Shown here: positions 1-9,224 of the stretch, piece after piece | How the letters are laid out: each line of letters begins with the position of its first letter | Position numbering within the stretch: position 1 is the first letter of the stretch | DNA from: Brevibacillus formosus | Lineage (GTDB): Bacteria > Bacillota > Bacilli > Brevibacillales > Brevibacillaceae | Direction: 5' to 3' | DNA length: 64,000 nt | Assembly (NCBI RefSeq): GCF_003013405.1 | Contig: NZ_PXZL01000008.1 | Coordinates: 60,892-124,891 of the forward strand | Program-made: the position numbers and the translations under genes | The notes under the pieces: generated by a model | Database searches by the model: none | The model's input: only the letters and a program-made list of their open reading frames with translations | Told to the model about the DNA's origin: nothing

Positions 1-520
1 CCCGAACAAGTTCATGGAAACGCATCCCTTCCAGATCGAGCCGATTTACTTCTCGCCCACGGGAGGCATTAATCCGCGCCAATCCTGTTTCGGGCTGTAC
101 ATCAAAGAACAAGGTCAATTCGGGCATGCAGTCACCGACAGCAAATCGGTTAATCTGGTAGACAGCCTCAATGCCCAATCCCCGCGCATGTCCTTGATAA
201 GCAAGGCTGCTGTCGATAAAACGGTCGCACAGTACCAGCTTGCCCTCTTCCAAAGCAGGTAACACTTTTTCCGCCAAATGCTGACCACGTGCTGCCGCAT
301 ACAAGAGAGCCTCTGTTCTTTCATCCATCTGCGTGTGGGCCGGATTCAAAATAATTTCCCGAATTTTTTCGGCGATATCAATTCCACCGGGCTCACGGGT
401 CAAAAGCACATCGACTCCCCGCGCCCTCAGCTCTTCGTACAGCTTGGCGATGACGGTGGATTTCCCAGCTCCTTCTCCGCCTTCTATCGTAATAAATCGG
501 CCTTTTTTTCCTGTTGCCAC
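1..520 (-). CDS. tmk: Thymidylate kinase, 3' end cut by window edge
   Basis: dTMP kinase makes dTDP for DNA synthesis. About 173 residues are visible. The P-loop appears near residues 10-18 as EGGEGAGKS, followed by the LTREPGG segment (DR-type dTMP site) and [12 protein letters not shown], all typical of the family; the C-terminal part lies outside the window. The start is GTG at 520, chosen because a GGAG-type ribosome site (aaggag) sits about 9 bases upstream and the P-loop follows at the normal distance. It is downstream of the decarboxylase on the same strand, the same order as yaaO-tmk in Bacillus subtilis. Identification is secure. Confidence 0.95.
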   Translation of the reverse strand, partial: MATGKKGRFITIEGGEGAGKSTVIAKLYEELRARGVDVLLTREPGGIDIAEKIREIILNPAHTQMDERTEALLYAAARGQHLAEKVLPALEEGKLVLCDRFIDSSLAYQGHARGLGIEAVYQINRFAVGDCMPELTLFFDVQPETGLARINASRGREVNRLDLEGMRFHELVR

Positions 521-565
521 TTCTATACTCCTTCCACCCCTGTTGTAGCAGGCCAGTTGCTTAGA

Positions 566-2038
566 TTATCGTAAAACCTGTATCATTTGTAGCTGGTCGT
601 CCTGTACGCCATGGAATCGCGTTTGTCCTCTCGCCAATTCCTTTAGCATCGCCAGACTTTCTTCGTCGATCCGCTCGCCTGGCACAAGCACCGGAATCCC
701 TGGCGGATATGGAATCACCATCTCTGCCACAATCCGTCCCATAGCCTGCTCCAACAGAATCGACTCCCTCGGGCAATCAACGGCTTCATGCATCGGCAAT
801 GCTTGCTCGCGCAAATAATGGGAAGACACGACTCCCGTCAAAAGAATGCGCTCCTCCCCCGGTTCTACTTGTGGCGCCATCGATTCAAGCAATCTCCACA
901 AAGCATCCAGGTCCCGGGAGGATGTTCCTGTCGAGGCTGCAAGAAGTACATGAGAGTCATCCGCCAGCTCCGAGAAAATCCCGTGCTTTTCCATCCATTT
1001 CTGTAACTCAAATCCACTGAATTGGGCTGTTCTCAAATGGAAAAACAGCTTCAACGGGTCAAGCGTAGCGTATACGCTGTTCGTGGACAATCGCGGCCAA
1101 TCCAGCCAATCCAATTGATCGAGTCGCTCCCGAAGCTTGTCCAAAAGCGGCAACAACCTGTTCCACTCCTCGGTCGCCTCCAGCACCAGATGACGTCTGG
1201 CTAAATCGAGTGAAGCCATCAGCACATACGACGGGCTGGAAGACTGAAGCATGGCGAGATGGCGGAACAACCGTTCACGATCAATCCGTTCACCCTGAAT
1301 ATGCAGCATCGAGGACATCGTCATTGCCGTTCCCATTTTGTGTGTCGATTGAACCGAAGCATCCGCACCTTCCTGCATGGCAGAACGAGGAAAGGCAGGA
1401 TGGAACCCGTAGTGAGCACCGTGAGCTTCGTCTATTAAAAGCGGTACGCCAAACCGGTGGACCGTAGCCGCCATTTTCGCCAAATCGATACCCATTCCAT
1501 AGTAGGTAGGATTCGTCAAGAAAACTGCCTTGGCATCGGGGTGTGCAAGCAGCGCACGCTCTACATCTTCGCGCCTTACACCGGCAGCGACTCCTGTTGC
1601 CAGATCGACGGCAGGTACTAAAAAAATCGGAGTTGCTCTCGCCATCATAATGCCGTTGAATACAGACTTATGGCAATTGCGTTGTACGAGTATCTTGTCA
1701 CCCGGTCTGCATACCGTCATGATGAGGGCGATATTTCCTACTGTACTTCCTCCGATCAAAAACTTGGTCTGTTCCGCATGGAAGGCTTGCGCCGCCAAAT
1801 CCTGCGCTTCTGCAATGACACCCTGTGGCTGATGCAGGTCATCTGTCCCGCTAATTTCCGTTACGTCCAGCTCCAAGATGTCTTGAAAGCGATTTTTCGC
1901 ATGGTTGTCAAAGCTGTGGCCCATTTTATGTCCTGGCACGTGAAACGGATGCGGCCGATGCTTGGCGTGCCGTTCAAGCTGTTCATAAAGGGGCGCACGC
2001 TTTTGTCGCTCCCGAAATTCAACATCTCTCTCCAACAC
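566..2038 (-). CDS. Orn/Lys/Arg decarboxylase family protein (YaaO-like)
   Basis: A 490-residue fold-type I PLP enzyme. The N-terminal FHVPGHKMG motif and the STHK sequence (the lysine that binds PLP) in the middle, preceded by LIDEAHGAHYGFH, are the hallmarks of the family that decarboxylates arginine, lysine or ornithine to polyamine precursors. The length matches YaaO of B. subtilis (about 480 residues), and the neighbours csfB and tmk are the same as there. Substrate cannot be read from the sequence. The start is GTG with a weak ribosome site (GTGAG about 6 bases upstream); the next in-frame start would cut into the conserved N-terminus. Confidence 0.9.
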   Translation of the reverse strand: MLERDVEFRERQKRAPLYEQLERHAKHRPHPFHVPGHKMGHSFDNHAKNRFQDILELDVTEISGTDDLHQPQGVIAEAQDLAAQAFHAEQTKFLIGGSTVGNIALIMTVCRPGDKILVQRNCHKSVFNGIMMARATPIFLVPAVDLATGVAAGVRREDVERALLAHPDAKAVFLTNPTYYGMGIDLAKMAATVHRFGVPLLIDEAHGAHYGFHPAFPRSAMQEGADASVQSTHKMGTAMTMSSMLHIQGERIDRERLFRHLAMLQSSSPSYVLMASLDLARRHLVLEATEEWNRLLPLLDKLRERLDQLDWLDWPRLSTNSVYATLDPLKLFFHLRTAQFSGFELQKWMEKHGIFSELADDSHVLLAASTGTSSRDLDALWRLLESMAPQVEPGEERILLTGVVSSHYLREQALPMHEAVDCPRESILLEQAMGRIVAEMVIPYPPGIPVLVPGERIDEESLAMLKELARGQTRFHGVQDDQLQMIQVLR

Positions 2039-2103
2039 GCACGACTCACGTCCTTTATTTTTATTCCCCTATTTTAGCATGATTTGGACACGCATGAATC
2101 CAG

Positions 2104-2134
2104 CAAAAAAAAGACACCGGAATGCACCGATGCC
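2104..2134 (-). terminator. Rho-independent terminator after csfB
   Basis: On the minus strand an 8-bp GGCATCGG/CCGGTGTC stem with two G-U pairs and a 6-base loop is followed by eight T residues. It sits directly after the csfB stop and upstream of the decarboxylase. Confidence 0.75.
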
Positions 2135-2142
2135 TTCTTTCT

Positions 2143-2325
2143 TCACGCATCTTTTCGCAACCAAATGCGCCTCATCTGATGAATAAAAAACGGGTACTTT
2201 TCATCCTGCACATCGGTATTGACCATTTCCTGTTCGCACCGCTGACAGATAAACTGCTCACAAATGGCGATTCCGTCATTCTGCTCCTGTTCACAGACGA
2301 TACATCGCTGAGCAACTTTTTCCAT
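2143..2325 (-). CDS. csfB: Anti-sigma-G factor Gin
   Basis: A 60-residue zinc-binding protein of the Gin/CsfB family, which holds sigma-G (and in some species sigma-E) inactive during sporulation. Two CxxC pairs are visible, CIVC near residue 9 and CQRC near residue 28, followed by the conserved D-x-x-Y...M-x-x-IW tail. The reading frame extends 13 codons upstream, but that extension runs over two TATAAT-like boxes (2363-2368 and 2373-2378 on the minus strand), so the ATG at 2325, with AGGGCAGG upstream, is preferred. Position between a decarboxylase and the recR region matches B. subtilis csfB. Confidence 0.88.
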   Translation of the reverse strand: MEKVAQRCIVCEQEQNDGIAICEQFICQRCEQEMVNTDVQDEKYPFFIHQMRRIWLRKDA

Positions 2326-2385
2326 AGTGAAAACGCCTGCCCTTTTCCTCAATATACCAACCATTATACCCCATTATAATCAGCA

Positions 2386-3375
2386 TCATTCCCAAACGTT
2401 CGTGTTTTCGCCGATAGCTCGGTAGGCTTGGAAGTAGGACTGGGCTTCCTGCATAGGGAAGCAAGCTGCCGCATCAATGACATAGGACTGCCTCATTCCG
2501 TTAACCAGAGCTGATAATGCCAGCTCTGCAATGGTCGTTCCCGCAGCATTCCCGATCACGAGCAAATCCGCATCCTTTACAGCATCCTGCCACGAATCGT
2601 ATAGCGTCCAACCCGTCATCCTTTTGTTCGGATTTGGCTTGTCCTCCCCCGTGTACACCGCAACATCTTTTTCAGCCAACCAGTCAGAAGGCATATGCTG
2701 CCATAGCGAATCCTCTCCCCAAAGTACAATCCGCTGTATATCGGCTTTTTGCAGAGCGAGCCTGCATTCTTTTTCAAGCCATTGAACGATGAGAGAAGAG
2801 TCCTGGCGGGAAGGGTAGAGCCAGCCGTGACCGATTCGTTTGTCCATACCGAGCGCGCGACTGACTTGGAGCAGAGAAATTCCCTTCTCATCGCATCTGG
2901 CACCAAGTTCGATGTAAAACTGCTCCTTCCACGCCAAATAGCGAGGTAATTGCCGAAGCGCTTCATCCACTTCGCGCATCCCGCATACCATCGTCACCAG
3001 TGAGTAGCGAGCAAGCTGCTTACAGAGGAACCGCATCCATCTCCCATCGGGTTCCCCTCCAAGCAAAGCACGCTCGTGGGTAAATAACGCCATGCGTATG
3101 ATCTCGTGCTCCCCGGTGTGCTCGTATTGGGTATGTAAAGTATTCGCCCAATCGTATGGTACGTCGCTTCCATAGACAAGTACGAGCCATGGCCCCGTTC
3201 CCAGTTGTTGCACCCGTTCCTGCAAAAGCTTGCCATCACACTCTTTTGTCAGCAGAAATCCATTGGCGCCTTCTTGTATGTCATCTGCGCCGCCAACAAC
3301 CAGCTCTATTCCACATGCTCCTAGCTCATTTCCGAATCTGGCTACGACCTCCTCTGAAATGACCCATAGCTTCAC
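2386..3375 (-). CDS. Divergent UDP-glucose/GDP-mannose dehydrogenase-like protein
   Basis: A 329-residue protein that I cannot place firmly. The middle (about residues 125-190: ARYSLVTMVCG..., EKGISLLQVSRALGMDKRIG) resembles the helical dimerisation domain of UDP-glucose dehydrogenases, and the C-terminus (about 205-310: IVLWGED..., DSWQDAVKDADLLVIGNA) resembles their nucleotide-sugar-binding third domain. The catalytic GGSCFPKD stretch is absent: GWLYPSRQDSS stands where it should be, and no N-terminal GxGxxG Rossmann loop is seen. It may therefore be non-catalytic. GTG start with a strong GAGGAGGG ribosome site. It is convergent with nothing and precedes csfB on the same strand. Confidence 0.5.
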   Translation of the reverse strand: MKLWVISEEVVARFGNELGACGIELVVGGADDIQEGANGFLLTKECDGKLLQERVQQLGTGPWLVLVYGSDVPYDWANTLHTQYEHTGEHEIIRMALFTHERALLGGEPDGRWMRFLCKQLARYSLVTMVCGMREVDEALRQLPRYLAWKEQFYIELGARCDEKGISLLQVSRALGMDKRIGHGWLYPSRQDSSLIVQWLEKECRLALQKADIQRIVLWGEDSLWQHMPSDWLAEKDVAVYTGEDKPNPNKRMTGWTLYDSWQDAVKDADLLVIGNAAGTTIAELALSALVNGMRQSYVIDAAACFPMQEAQSYFQAYRAIGENTNVWE

Positions 3376-3565
3376 GCTTTTCTTCCCTCCTCCTCACGAA
3401 CTAATTCCTTTTATCCTACCCATAACAAAAAACCGTCAGTCTAATCAGGCTAGACAAACGGCTTGTTTCATTCGTTGTATGAGCTTTCTCAAGATTTGCG
3501 ACTGTGCGATAATGGAAACGCAGACTTTCATTCATCCAGACCGCTGTAAAAGGAAGTGACTTCTC

Positions 3566-4093
3566 ATGAAGGAAACCGCCGCCCATACGATCTATAGCTA
3601 CAAGCTGCTCTATCGTTTTCGATGGCGATTCGTCGGCTACCTTTTTCAACTGTTGTTAATAGGCATGTCCCTTATTTGGCACTCATTCATGCTGCAAGTC
3701 CCCGCTTATACGCTGATTGTGACGTTAGCGATTCTACCCGTGATACCAATCTGTCATTTGGTCTTATTTCGACTGTATGCCCTTCTGCGCGGCCATAAGC
3801 CAAAGACAACTGCCGATATGCTCGTCTCTCCGTGGTGGGGGGCTGGCTATCCACTTCCCATCCCGCTCTCTGTCTATCGGGGAAGTGAGCTGACGGTAAT
3901 CGTGGGAAGTACAGCGATAGCAGCCGGGGCTTATGTGTGGCTTTCGGTAGGATACGGGCTCACCTTGATCACTGGAACGTTGATCGTGGCACTGCCACGC
4001 CTCCTCGCCCTCCTTGCTTCCTTTCGTCAGCCAAGTCGTAGCCGTGTGAAGTACGAGGATCGCGGCGTTGCTTTTTTACTTACCGATGGATAA
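3566..4093 (+). CDS. Membrane protein of unknown function
   Basis: A 175-residue protein not recognised as a known family. Four hydrophobic segments are visible at about residues 22-42, 47-68, 108-127 and 129-150, with a basic loop (RGHKPKTTAD) between the second and third and a positively charged C-terminal tail (FRQPSRSRVKYEDRG), suggesting both ends face the cytoplasm. The ATG at 3566 follows GGAAGTG at 7 bases. It is the only plus-strand gene in the first 13 kb and is convergent with bofA, leaving just 16 bases between the two stop codons. Confidence 0.7.
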   Translation: MKETAAHTIYSYKLLYRFRWRFVGYLFQLLLIGMSLIWHSFMLQVPAYTLIVTLAILPVIPICHLVLFRLYALLRGHKPKTTADMLVSPWWGAGYPLPIPLSVYRGSELTVIVGSTAIAAGAYVWLSVGYGLTLITGTLIVALPRLLALLASFRQPSRSRVKYEDRGVAFLLTDG

Positions 4094-4109
4094 CCGAATC
4101 GATACACCT

Positions 4110-4376
4110 TTACATAACCCATAGCTTGATGACAATCAACGCCGCCAATCCAGGCAAGCGGAGAAGTCCGACGAGTAGAGCCGTCACCGGGTTGATCGGG
4201 ATGTGGAAGTTAGCCAGCTCTCCAACCAGATTGGTGAAAAACAGCAATAGTGCGCCAATCACGACTTGCATGATCCCAAATCCAATCCACCTGATCGGGC
4301 CCGTGACAGATTTGCTGGCGGCAACCACCAGCAAAATTCCAACTACAATCAGTGCTATAACCCACCCTGTAGTCAT
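4110..4376 (-). CDS. bofA: Pro-sigma-K processing inhibitor BofA
   Basis: An 88-residue integral membrane protein. In sporulation BofA holds the SpoIVFB protease inactive in the outer forespore membrane, so that pro-sigma-K is processed only after a forespore signal. Two or three hydrophobic stretches and the conserved C-terminal block NPVTALLVGLLRLPG are diagnostic. GGAGG lies 6 bases before the ATG. It follows yaaL by 12 bases, and the recR...yaaL-bofA order equals that of B. subtilis, although two accessory genes separate recR from yaaL here. Confidence 0.92.
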   Translation of the reverse strand: MTTGWVIALIVVGILLVVAASKSVTGPIRWIGFGIMQVVIGALLLFFTNLVGELANFHIPINPVTALLVGLLRLPGLAALIVIKLWVM

Positions 4377-4388
4377 CGGCTTTTCCTC

Positions 4389-4619
4389 CTATGCCTGTTG
4401 GCGATTCCTCTCGCGCTTTGCTTGCGCGAGCAAATACATATACCGCTTTTCGGTCACATGCAAATAATAAATGACATCATCCAAACCGCCATCCGGTTCA
4501 CTGATCTCCGCAAGATGGCGGGCATGCTGCCAATCCATTCGCGCCTGATTGACTGCCATATCCAAGCTAGCTTCATTCCACTCCACCACGAACCGCGCTT
4601 TTTTTCTCCATCTACTCAC
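4389..4619 (-). CDS. yaaL: DUF2508 family protein YaaL
   Basis: A 76-residue, charged, probably helical cytoplasmic protein (YaaL, DUF2508) of unknown function. The sequence runs W-x-x-A-R-x-x-x-E...DDVIYYLHVTEKRYMYLLAQAK, which fits the family. The open frame continues 58 codons upstream, but the GTG at 4619 is preceded by GGGGGAG at 7 bases and gives the family's usual length; the upstream frame overlaps the CPBP gene and has no family similarity. Co-transcribed with bofA. Confidence 0.82.
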   Translation of the reverse strand: MSRWRKKARFVVEWNEASLDMAVNQARMDWQHARHLAEISEPDGGLDDVIYYLHVTEKRYMYLLAQAKRERNRQQA

Positions 4620-4633
4620 CTGCAAGCTCCCCC

Positions 4634-5611
4634 TCAGTGAAAGTAGTAAAGTACTCCTGTCATGTTGTTCAACGCATGCAACAAAACCGCTCCCCAAATC
4701 GATTGGTACCGATGTCGAACGAATCCGAGTAAAAGTCCAATGACAAAAAGCGGAGCGAACAGAGCAATATCCATATGCAGGAGCCCAAACCAAAGACTGC
4801 TCACGAAGATACCCAAAACGGGCCCGATTCTCTTAACCAGATAAGTCTGAATCACACCGCGAAACAAAATCTCCTCCGCAATCGGAACCAATATGCCAAT
4901 GACCAGAAGTGAGGTGAGCGCCGCCAAAATATCCGTTTCTTTCGCCTGCACAATCTCTTTTTCGATCTGCTGCTCTCGCTCTGATGACAGAGACAGTCCA
5001 AACCAGTCCGCAATCGGGTTAGTCACCACCGCATCCAGCACCAGTGCAATCAAAAGAAACAGAGCAGCGAGCATCAGCAGCATCTGTCCTAGTCGTACAG
5101 GTCGGCGAACGCCGATTTCCCCCAGTCTTCCACGAAACCACAGCGGAATCAAAATCAACAGGAATAATTGAAAAATAGCTGATTCCAATATCCCTCCGAT
5201 CGTACCGGTGGAAAAGAAGGTACCTTCCAGCAAAAACCCATACAACAGCAGTACGCCCGTTTGAAACACATGCAGCCAAGCTACAATATGCAGCACATCA
5301 TTCCCTGTAAGCTCGTCATATTGCCATAGCCATGACGTCGGCTGCCGTCTTTCTCTTAACAGGCTCACAATGAAACCAACGGTCGCAATGAAGCTAAATA
5401 CCGTCACCGCAAATGCAAGTAGTCCTAGCCATACCTCCGGTTGCCCGGCGGTGGTAGCGACCCACTTTCCGTCTTCCCCCTTGTGAAAACGAATCATGGA
5501 TAACTCGGCAGCAAACATGAGCCAATACCCAATAAACAGCATGATCGCCCATGGAGTGGACTTTTGTCGCCGTACCCCACTCGCAAGCGACAGTCCTGGT
5601 CCTGTCAGCAT
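4634..5611 (-). CDS. CPBP family intramembrane metalloprotease
   Basis: A 325-residue multi-pass membrane protein of the CPBP (CAAX protease/bacteriocin-processing, Abi) family. The three signature motifs are present in the C-terminal third: EEILFRG (motif 1), FGLLHMD (motif 2, catalytic His) and HALNN (motif 3). About eight hydrophobic segments can be counted. Such proteins process peptides or prenylated proteins, but the substrate is not evident. It lies 14 bases upstream of yaaL on the same strand, within a stretch where B. subtilis has no such gene, so it is probably an insertion into the recR-yaaL interval. Confidence 0.88.
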   Translation of the reverse strand: MLTGPGLSLASGVRRQKSTPWAIMLFIGYWLMFAAELSMIRFHKGEDGKWVATTAGQPEVWLGLLAFAVTVFSFIATVGFIVSLLRERRQPTSWLWQYDELTGNDVLHIVAWLHVFQTGVLLLYGFLLEGTFFSTGTIGGILESAIFQLFLLILIPLWFRGRLGEIGVRRPVRLGQMLLMLAALFLLIALVLDAVVTNPIADWFGLSLSSEREQQIEKEIVQAKETDILAALTSLLVIGILVPIAEEILFRGVIQTYLVKRIGPVLGIFVSSLWFGLLHMDIALFAPLFVIGLLLGFVRHRYQSIWGAVLLHALNNMTGVLYYFH

Positions 5612-5670
5612 CTCCTCACGCTCCTATTTCACTGTATGTCTCGTCCATTCAAAAAAGTCCGGCATTTCTA

Positions 5671-6144
5671 TCAAGATTGCAAAGCTTTGGTCTGTGCTTC
5701 TGCTACTTGCTTTAGATATTCATTACGCGTCCGCAAAAACCGCGTCATATACGCCTCCAGGAACAACCAATCCGCGAGCTTTCCCAGAACCCCCAGCGGA
5801 GATGTGTAGTCAAAAATATCGATCATTCTCGTCTGATTGTCCGTTATCGGAATGAACTCATGCGTGTGATGAAACCGTTTGAATGCGCCAGAAACCATCT
5901 CATCCACGAAATAGCGCGGTTCCTCCATCTCTGTGATTTTCACCGTCAAATTCTGCTTGATACCGAAGTGAATGGCTTCCCAGGTAACCGTTTCCCCCAG
6001 GTTTATCAGTCCGCTCGTTACTCCTCCAATCGCTCTCTCCTTCGTGCTGGCAGTGGATTCCATATGCAAATCAATGCTTCTGGCAGCATCGAAGCAGACC
6101 TGTCGCGGAGCATCTATCAAAAACTCCATACGAATAACCGGCAT
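5671..6144 (-). CDS. SRPBCC (START/Bet v1-like) family protein
   Basis: A 157-residue cytoplasmic protein. The opening MPVIRMEFLIDAPRQVCFDAARSIDLHMES and the alternating strands ending in a long C-terminal helix (LFLEAYMTRFLRTRNEYLKQVAE) are typical of the SRPBCC superfamily of hydrophobic-ligand-binding cups. No ligand can be named. AGGAGG stands 7 bases upstream of the ATG. It sits downstream of recR with the TIR element between them, and upstream of the CPBP gene on the same strand. Confidence 0.8.
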   Translation of the reverse strand: MPVIRMEFLIDAPRQVCFDAARSIDLHMESTASTKERAIGGVTSGLINLGETVTWEAIHFGIKQNLTVKITEMEEPRYFVDEMVSGAFKRFHHTHEFIPITDNQTRMIDIFDYTSPLGVLGKLADWLFLEAYMTRFLRTRNEYLKQVAEAQTKALQS

Positions 6145-6234
6145 CCTGCATCCTCCTCTCGAAACGAAAAAAAGACAGGCAGACCCCGTCTTCTTTTCTA
6201 TCTTTATCGTACGTATCGAATTTCCTAGGATGAT

Positions 6235-6401
6235 ATTTAAAAAGTCGTCCTTTCAGCACCGAGAAAGTGGCGAGAACCTGAAGAAGGAGGAGCGGAGTGT
6301 AGGGGACCTACATGAGCACCGGACTTCGAAGGTGAACGCCAATTTCGATGTCGAATGATCATCTAGAACTACATCGTGATCAAAGGACGACTTTTTAAAT
6401 T
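6235..6401. repeat. TIR element, copy 1 (167 bp, MITE-like)
   Basis: Bounded by a perfect 19-bp terminal inverted repeat, ATTTAAAAAGTCGTCCTTT at 6235-6253 and its reverse complement at 6383-6401. The interior (about 6254-6345) is nearly identical to a second copy at 19682-19847, while the termini and the last 35 bases differ. The interior contains a perfect small hairpin, TGTAGG-GGA-CCTACA, and a TTCAG...CTGAA stem. No coding potential or transposase. It starts 5 bases after the recR stop. Confidence 0.85.
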
Positions 6402-6405
6402 TCCT

Positions 6406-7002
6406 TTACAGGTCGCGTCTGCCTTCCAATGCTTTGGTCAGCGTGACTTCATCGGCGTACTCCAAATCTCCACCGACTGGCAAGCCGTGCGCGATACGCG
6501 TCACGCGAATGCCAAAAGGTTTAATCAGCCGGGAAATGTACATCGCTGTCGCTTCCCCTTCGATATTCGGATTGGTCGCCAAAATGACTTCCTTCACCTG
6601 CTCGTCACCGAGGCGCTTCAACAGGTCAGGAATGCGAATATCCTCCGGACCGATCCCATCCATAGGAGAAATCGCCCCGTGCAAAACGTGATAATACCCT
6701 TCAAACTCTCTCGTCTTCTCCATCGCTACCACGTCCCGAGGCTCTTGCACCACACAGATGACTGAGCCGTCACGACGTTTGTCCCGACAAATATGACATG
6801 GATCAAGATCGGTAATATTGTTGCAGACCGAGCAGTAATGAAGCTGACGCTTGGCATTGACCAATGCTTTTGCCAGATCAAGCACGTCGTCCTCTTTCAT
6901 ATTGAGCACAAAAAAGGCAAGCCGCCCAGCCGTTTTTGGACCAATGCCTGGCAATTTCATAAAACCATCAATGAGCTTTGAGACCGGTTCTGGATAAAAC
7001 AT
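6406..7002 (-). CDS. recR: Recombination mediator protein RecR
   Basis: A 198-residue protein that works with RecF/RecO in loading RecA onto gapped DNA. The helix-hairpin-helix ([13 protein letters not shown], residues 17-29), a C4 zinc finger (Cys57, Cys60, Cys69, Cys72) and the Toprim domain starting at VICVVQEP (from about 80) are all present and in the normal order. Length is standard. It is downstream of ebfC and dnaX on the same strand, the conserved dnaX-ebfC-recR operon. Confidence 0.97.
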   Translation of the reverse strand: MFYPEPVSKLIDGFMKLPGIGPKTAGRLAFFVLNMKEDDVLDLAKALVNAKRQLHYCSVCNNITDLDPCHICRDKRRDGSVICVVQEPRDVVAMEKTREFEGYYHVLHGAISPMDGIGPEDIRIPDLLKRLGDEQVKEVILATNPNIEGEATAMYISRLIKPFGIRVTRIAHGLPVGGDLEYADEVTLTKALEGRRDL

Positions 7003-7030
7003 CGCCTATTCCTCTTTTCCTGCCCAATTT

Positions 7031-7351
7031 TTAGAACAGGCCTGGGATGTTCATGCCTCCGGTAAACTTGCCCATTTCCTTGCCTACCATTTCATCTGCT
7101 TTGCGCAATGCATCGTTCACAGCAGTGAGCACCAGGTCTTGCAGCATTTCTACATCTTCAGGGTCTACCACTTCCGGCTTGATCACGATGTCTTTGATTT
7201 GCTTGTGTCCATCGATTTTCACAGTGATAGCGCCGCCACCAGCAGAACCTTCCACGATTCTCTCTTTCAAGCCTTCTTGCGCTTTTTGCATTTCTTCCTG
7301 CATTTTTTTCACTTGCTTCATCATTTGTTGCATTTGCTGCATGTTTTTCAT
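7031..7351 (-). CDS. ebfC: Nucleoid-associated protein EbfC/YaaK
   Basis: A 106-residue YbaB/EbfC-family DNA-binding protein. The N-terminus is rich in methionine, glutamine and lysine ([20 protein letters not shown]), followed by the conserved [22 protein letters not shown] and the [10 protein letters not shown] helix. The family forms tweezer-shaped dimers on DNA. GGGAGG precedes the ATG. The gene lies between dnaX and recR, 28 bases from recR, as in most Firmicutes. Confidence 0.95.
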   Translation of the reverse strand: MKNMQQMQQMMKQVKKMQEEMQKAQEGLKERIVEGSAGGGAITVKIDGHKQIKDIVIKPEVVDPEDVEMLQDLVLTAVNDALRKADEMVGKEMGKFTGGMNIPGLF

Positions 7352-7387
7352 TGAGGTATCCTCCCTAAATGGTTATGGGTGTATGAT

Positions 7388-9085
7388 TTAGTCTTTCACT
7401 TCAACAAGACCTTCTCCGACGAGCTTGATGGCTTCCGCCAAAAACGGGTCCTCTTCTGGCTCCTCAGAAGCGTCTTTTTGACCAACCTGCTGATCTACAC
7501 TTTGCCACTCTTCCTCCATGACAGACAAGAGCTGCAAGGGCCTGCCCAGCACCGTAGACATAACGCGCTCGATCACACTGCGCAGCTCTGCCTCCATCGT
7601 CTTATCACAATGGATGGCACTGTTGAAGGTTACGACAACAGCTTCATTGCCGGCAGCTACCGGTTGACCATTGACTAGCCAAGCCTGGTACTGGATCTTA
7701 ATCTTTTTCAGTTCGGTCAAAATTTGACTCCACTGCCCGCGCACCTGTCTCGTCAAATTCTCATCCATGGCCTTCGCGACTTCCCTGACTCTATTCATCG
7801 GGGTTCGCGAACCACCAGAAGCCGCAGCTATGCGCCTTGGCTCGTTCTTGCGCGTTTCTTCGGCCTTTTGCTGGCCGGGAATGCTCACCTGACCTTGCAT
7901 CACTTGAACCAAACGCTCTTCCAAAACGCGAATGCGAGTAGACATGGCGTTCAGTTCTTCGCTGTTAACGGGTGAGGCTCCCATAGATTCTGTCGCATTC
8001 GCATTAGGCTGGCACATTTTGACAAGCGTCAGTTCAACCAGCACCCTTGCATACGTCGACCATTTTAATTGCGACAAAGCCTGATTGCAGGTCTCAATCG
8101 CTGCGTAAAGCACCGGAAACGAGTACAGCTTTGCAACCTCTGCAAACTGATCATCAATCATGGTCCGCTCGACAATCTCTTCCAACTGCGGCGCTGTCTT
8201 CAATAACAGCATATCGCGGTAATAGTAGAGGAAATCGTGCAGGAACTGCTCCGGGTCCTTCCCTTGCACCATGACTTTATCAAATTGCTCCATGACCTGT
8301 GCAACATCATTTTCGGCAATATGTCGCGCAAGCACAGAAAAGTAAGATTGGGCAACTGTGCCCGTAATCTGCATAATATCACTAGCACGAACCTCGTCCT
8401 TGCTATAGCTAATCGCTTGGTCCAACAAGCTAAGAGCATCACGGGCTCCACCTTCAGCCATCTTCGCTACGAGCTGCAGGGCCTGCTCCTCCACCTGCAC
8501 CCCTTGTGATTGGCAAATCCTTTGTAAAAGATCGACCATCACTCTCAGAGGAATTCGGTGAAAATCAAAACGCTGGCAACGAGAGATAATCGTAGCTGGC
8601 AGCTTGTGCGGCTCTGTCGTCGCCAAAATAAAAATGACGTGGGACGGCGGCTCTTCGAGGGTTTTTAACAAAGCGTTAAATGCCTCTGTCGTCAGCATAT
8701 GCACCTCATCGATGATGTACACTTTATACCTGACGTCGCTCGGGGCAAATTTCACTTTGTCGCGAATGTCGCGGATCTCTTCAACACCACGGTTGGATGC
8801 CGCGTCGATTTCCAGCACATCCGTAACAGAACCGTTGGAGATGGCTCTACACGTATCGCATTGATTGCATGGCTCGCCATCTATGGGCTGCTCGCAGTTC
8901 ACTGCTTTCGCCATAATTTTGGCTGCACTTGTTTTTCCCGTACCTCGGGGACCGTTGAATAAATAGGCATGGGACAGCCTATTTTCGCGTAAAGCATTAC
9001 GCAAGGTTGTCGTAACATGCTCTTGTCCGACTACGTCTTGAAAAGTCTGCGGTCGGTATACGCGGTATAGCGCGGTATAAGCCAT
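7388..9085 (-). CDS. dnaX: DNA polymerase III subunits gamma/tau
   Basis: A 565-residue clamp-loader ATPase. The P-loop GPRGTGKT spans residues 45-52, the zinc module is Cys64, Cys73, Cys76, Cys79, the Walker B-like stretch VYIIDEVHML follows near residue 122, and TTEPHKLPATIISRCQRF (sensor/SRC arginine finger) is complete. The C-terminal third is the variable tau region. I saw no convincing slippery sequence with a downstream stem, so a short gamma product is not predicted. The SRP RNA gene lies upstream with a sensor kinase between, a modification of the B. subtilis scr-dnaX arrangement. Confidence 0.96.
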   Translation of the reverse strand: MAYTALYRVYRPQTFQDVVGQEHVTTTLRNALRENRLSHAYLFNGPRGTGKTSAAKIMAKAVNCEQPIDGEPCNQCDTCRAISNGSVTDVLEIDAASNRGVEEIRDIRDKVKFAPSDVRYKVYIIDEVHMLTTEAFNALLKTLEEPPSHVIFILATTEPHKLPATIISRCQRFDFHRIPLRVMVDLLQRICQSQGVQVEEQALQLVAKMAEGGARDALSLLDQAISYSKDEVRASDIMQITGTVAQSYFSVLARHIAENDVAQVMEQFDKVMVQGKDPEQFLHDFLYYYRDMLLLKTAPQLEEIVERTMIDDQFAEVAKLYSFPVLYAAIETCNQALSQLKWSTYARVLVELTLVKMCQPNANATESMGASPVNSEELNAMSTRIRVLEERLVQVMQGQVSIPGQQKAEETRKNEPRRIAAASGGSRTPMNRVREVAKAMDENLTRQVRGQWSQILTELKKIKIQYQAWLVNGQPVAAGNEAVVVTFNSAIHCDKTMEAELRSVIERVMSTVLGRPLQLLSVMEEEWQSVDQQVGQKDASEEPEEDPFLAEAIKLVGEGLVEVKD

Positions 9086-9224
9086 GTTCGTGTGACACTC
9101 CCCATCTGCACAGTCCTCTTCTATATCCTATTCAGTATACACGATTGCCACCGTTCGTACAAAGTGAACGGACATGTCTCACTTAAAAAACGCCCCGTTC
9201 ACAATTGTGCGGGGCGCATTCTTC

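Noticed and set aside
7388..9085. Programmed frameshift in dnaX producing gamma
   Set aside because: Only a run of five A with G was found near 7700 on the minus strand, with no AAAAAAG heptamer or clear downstream stem.
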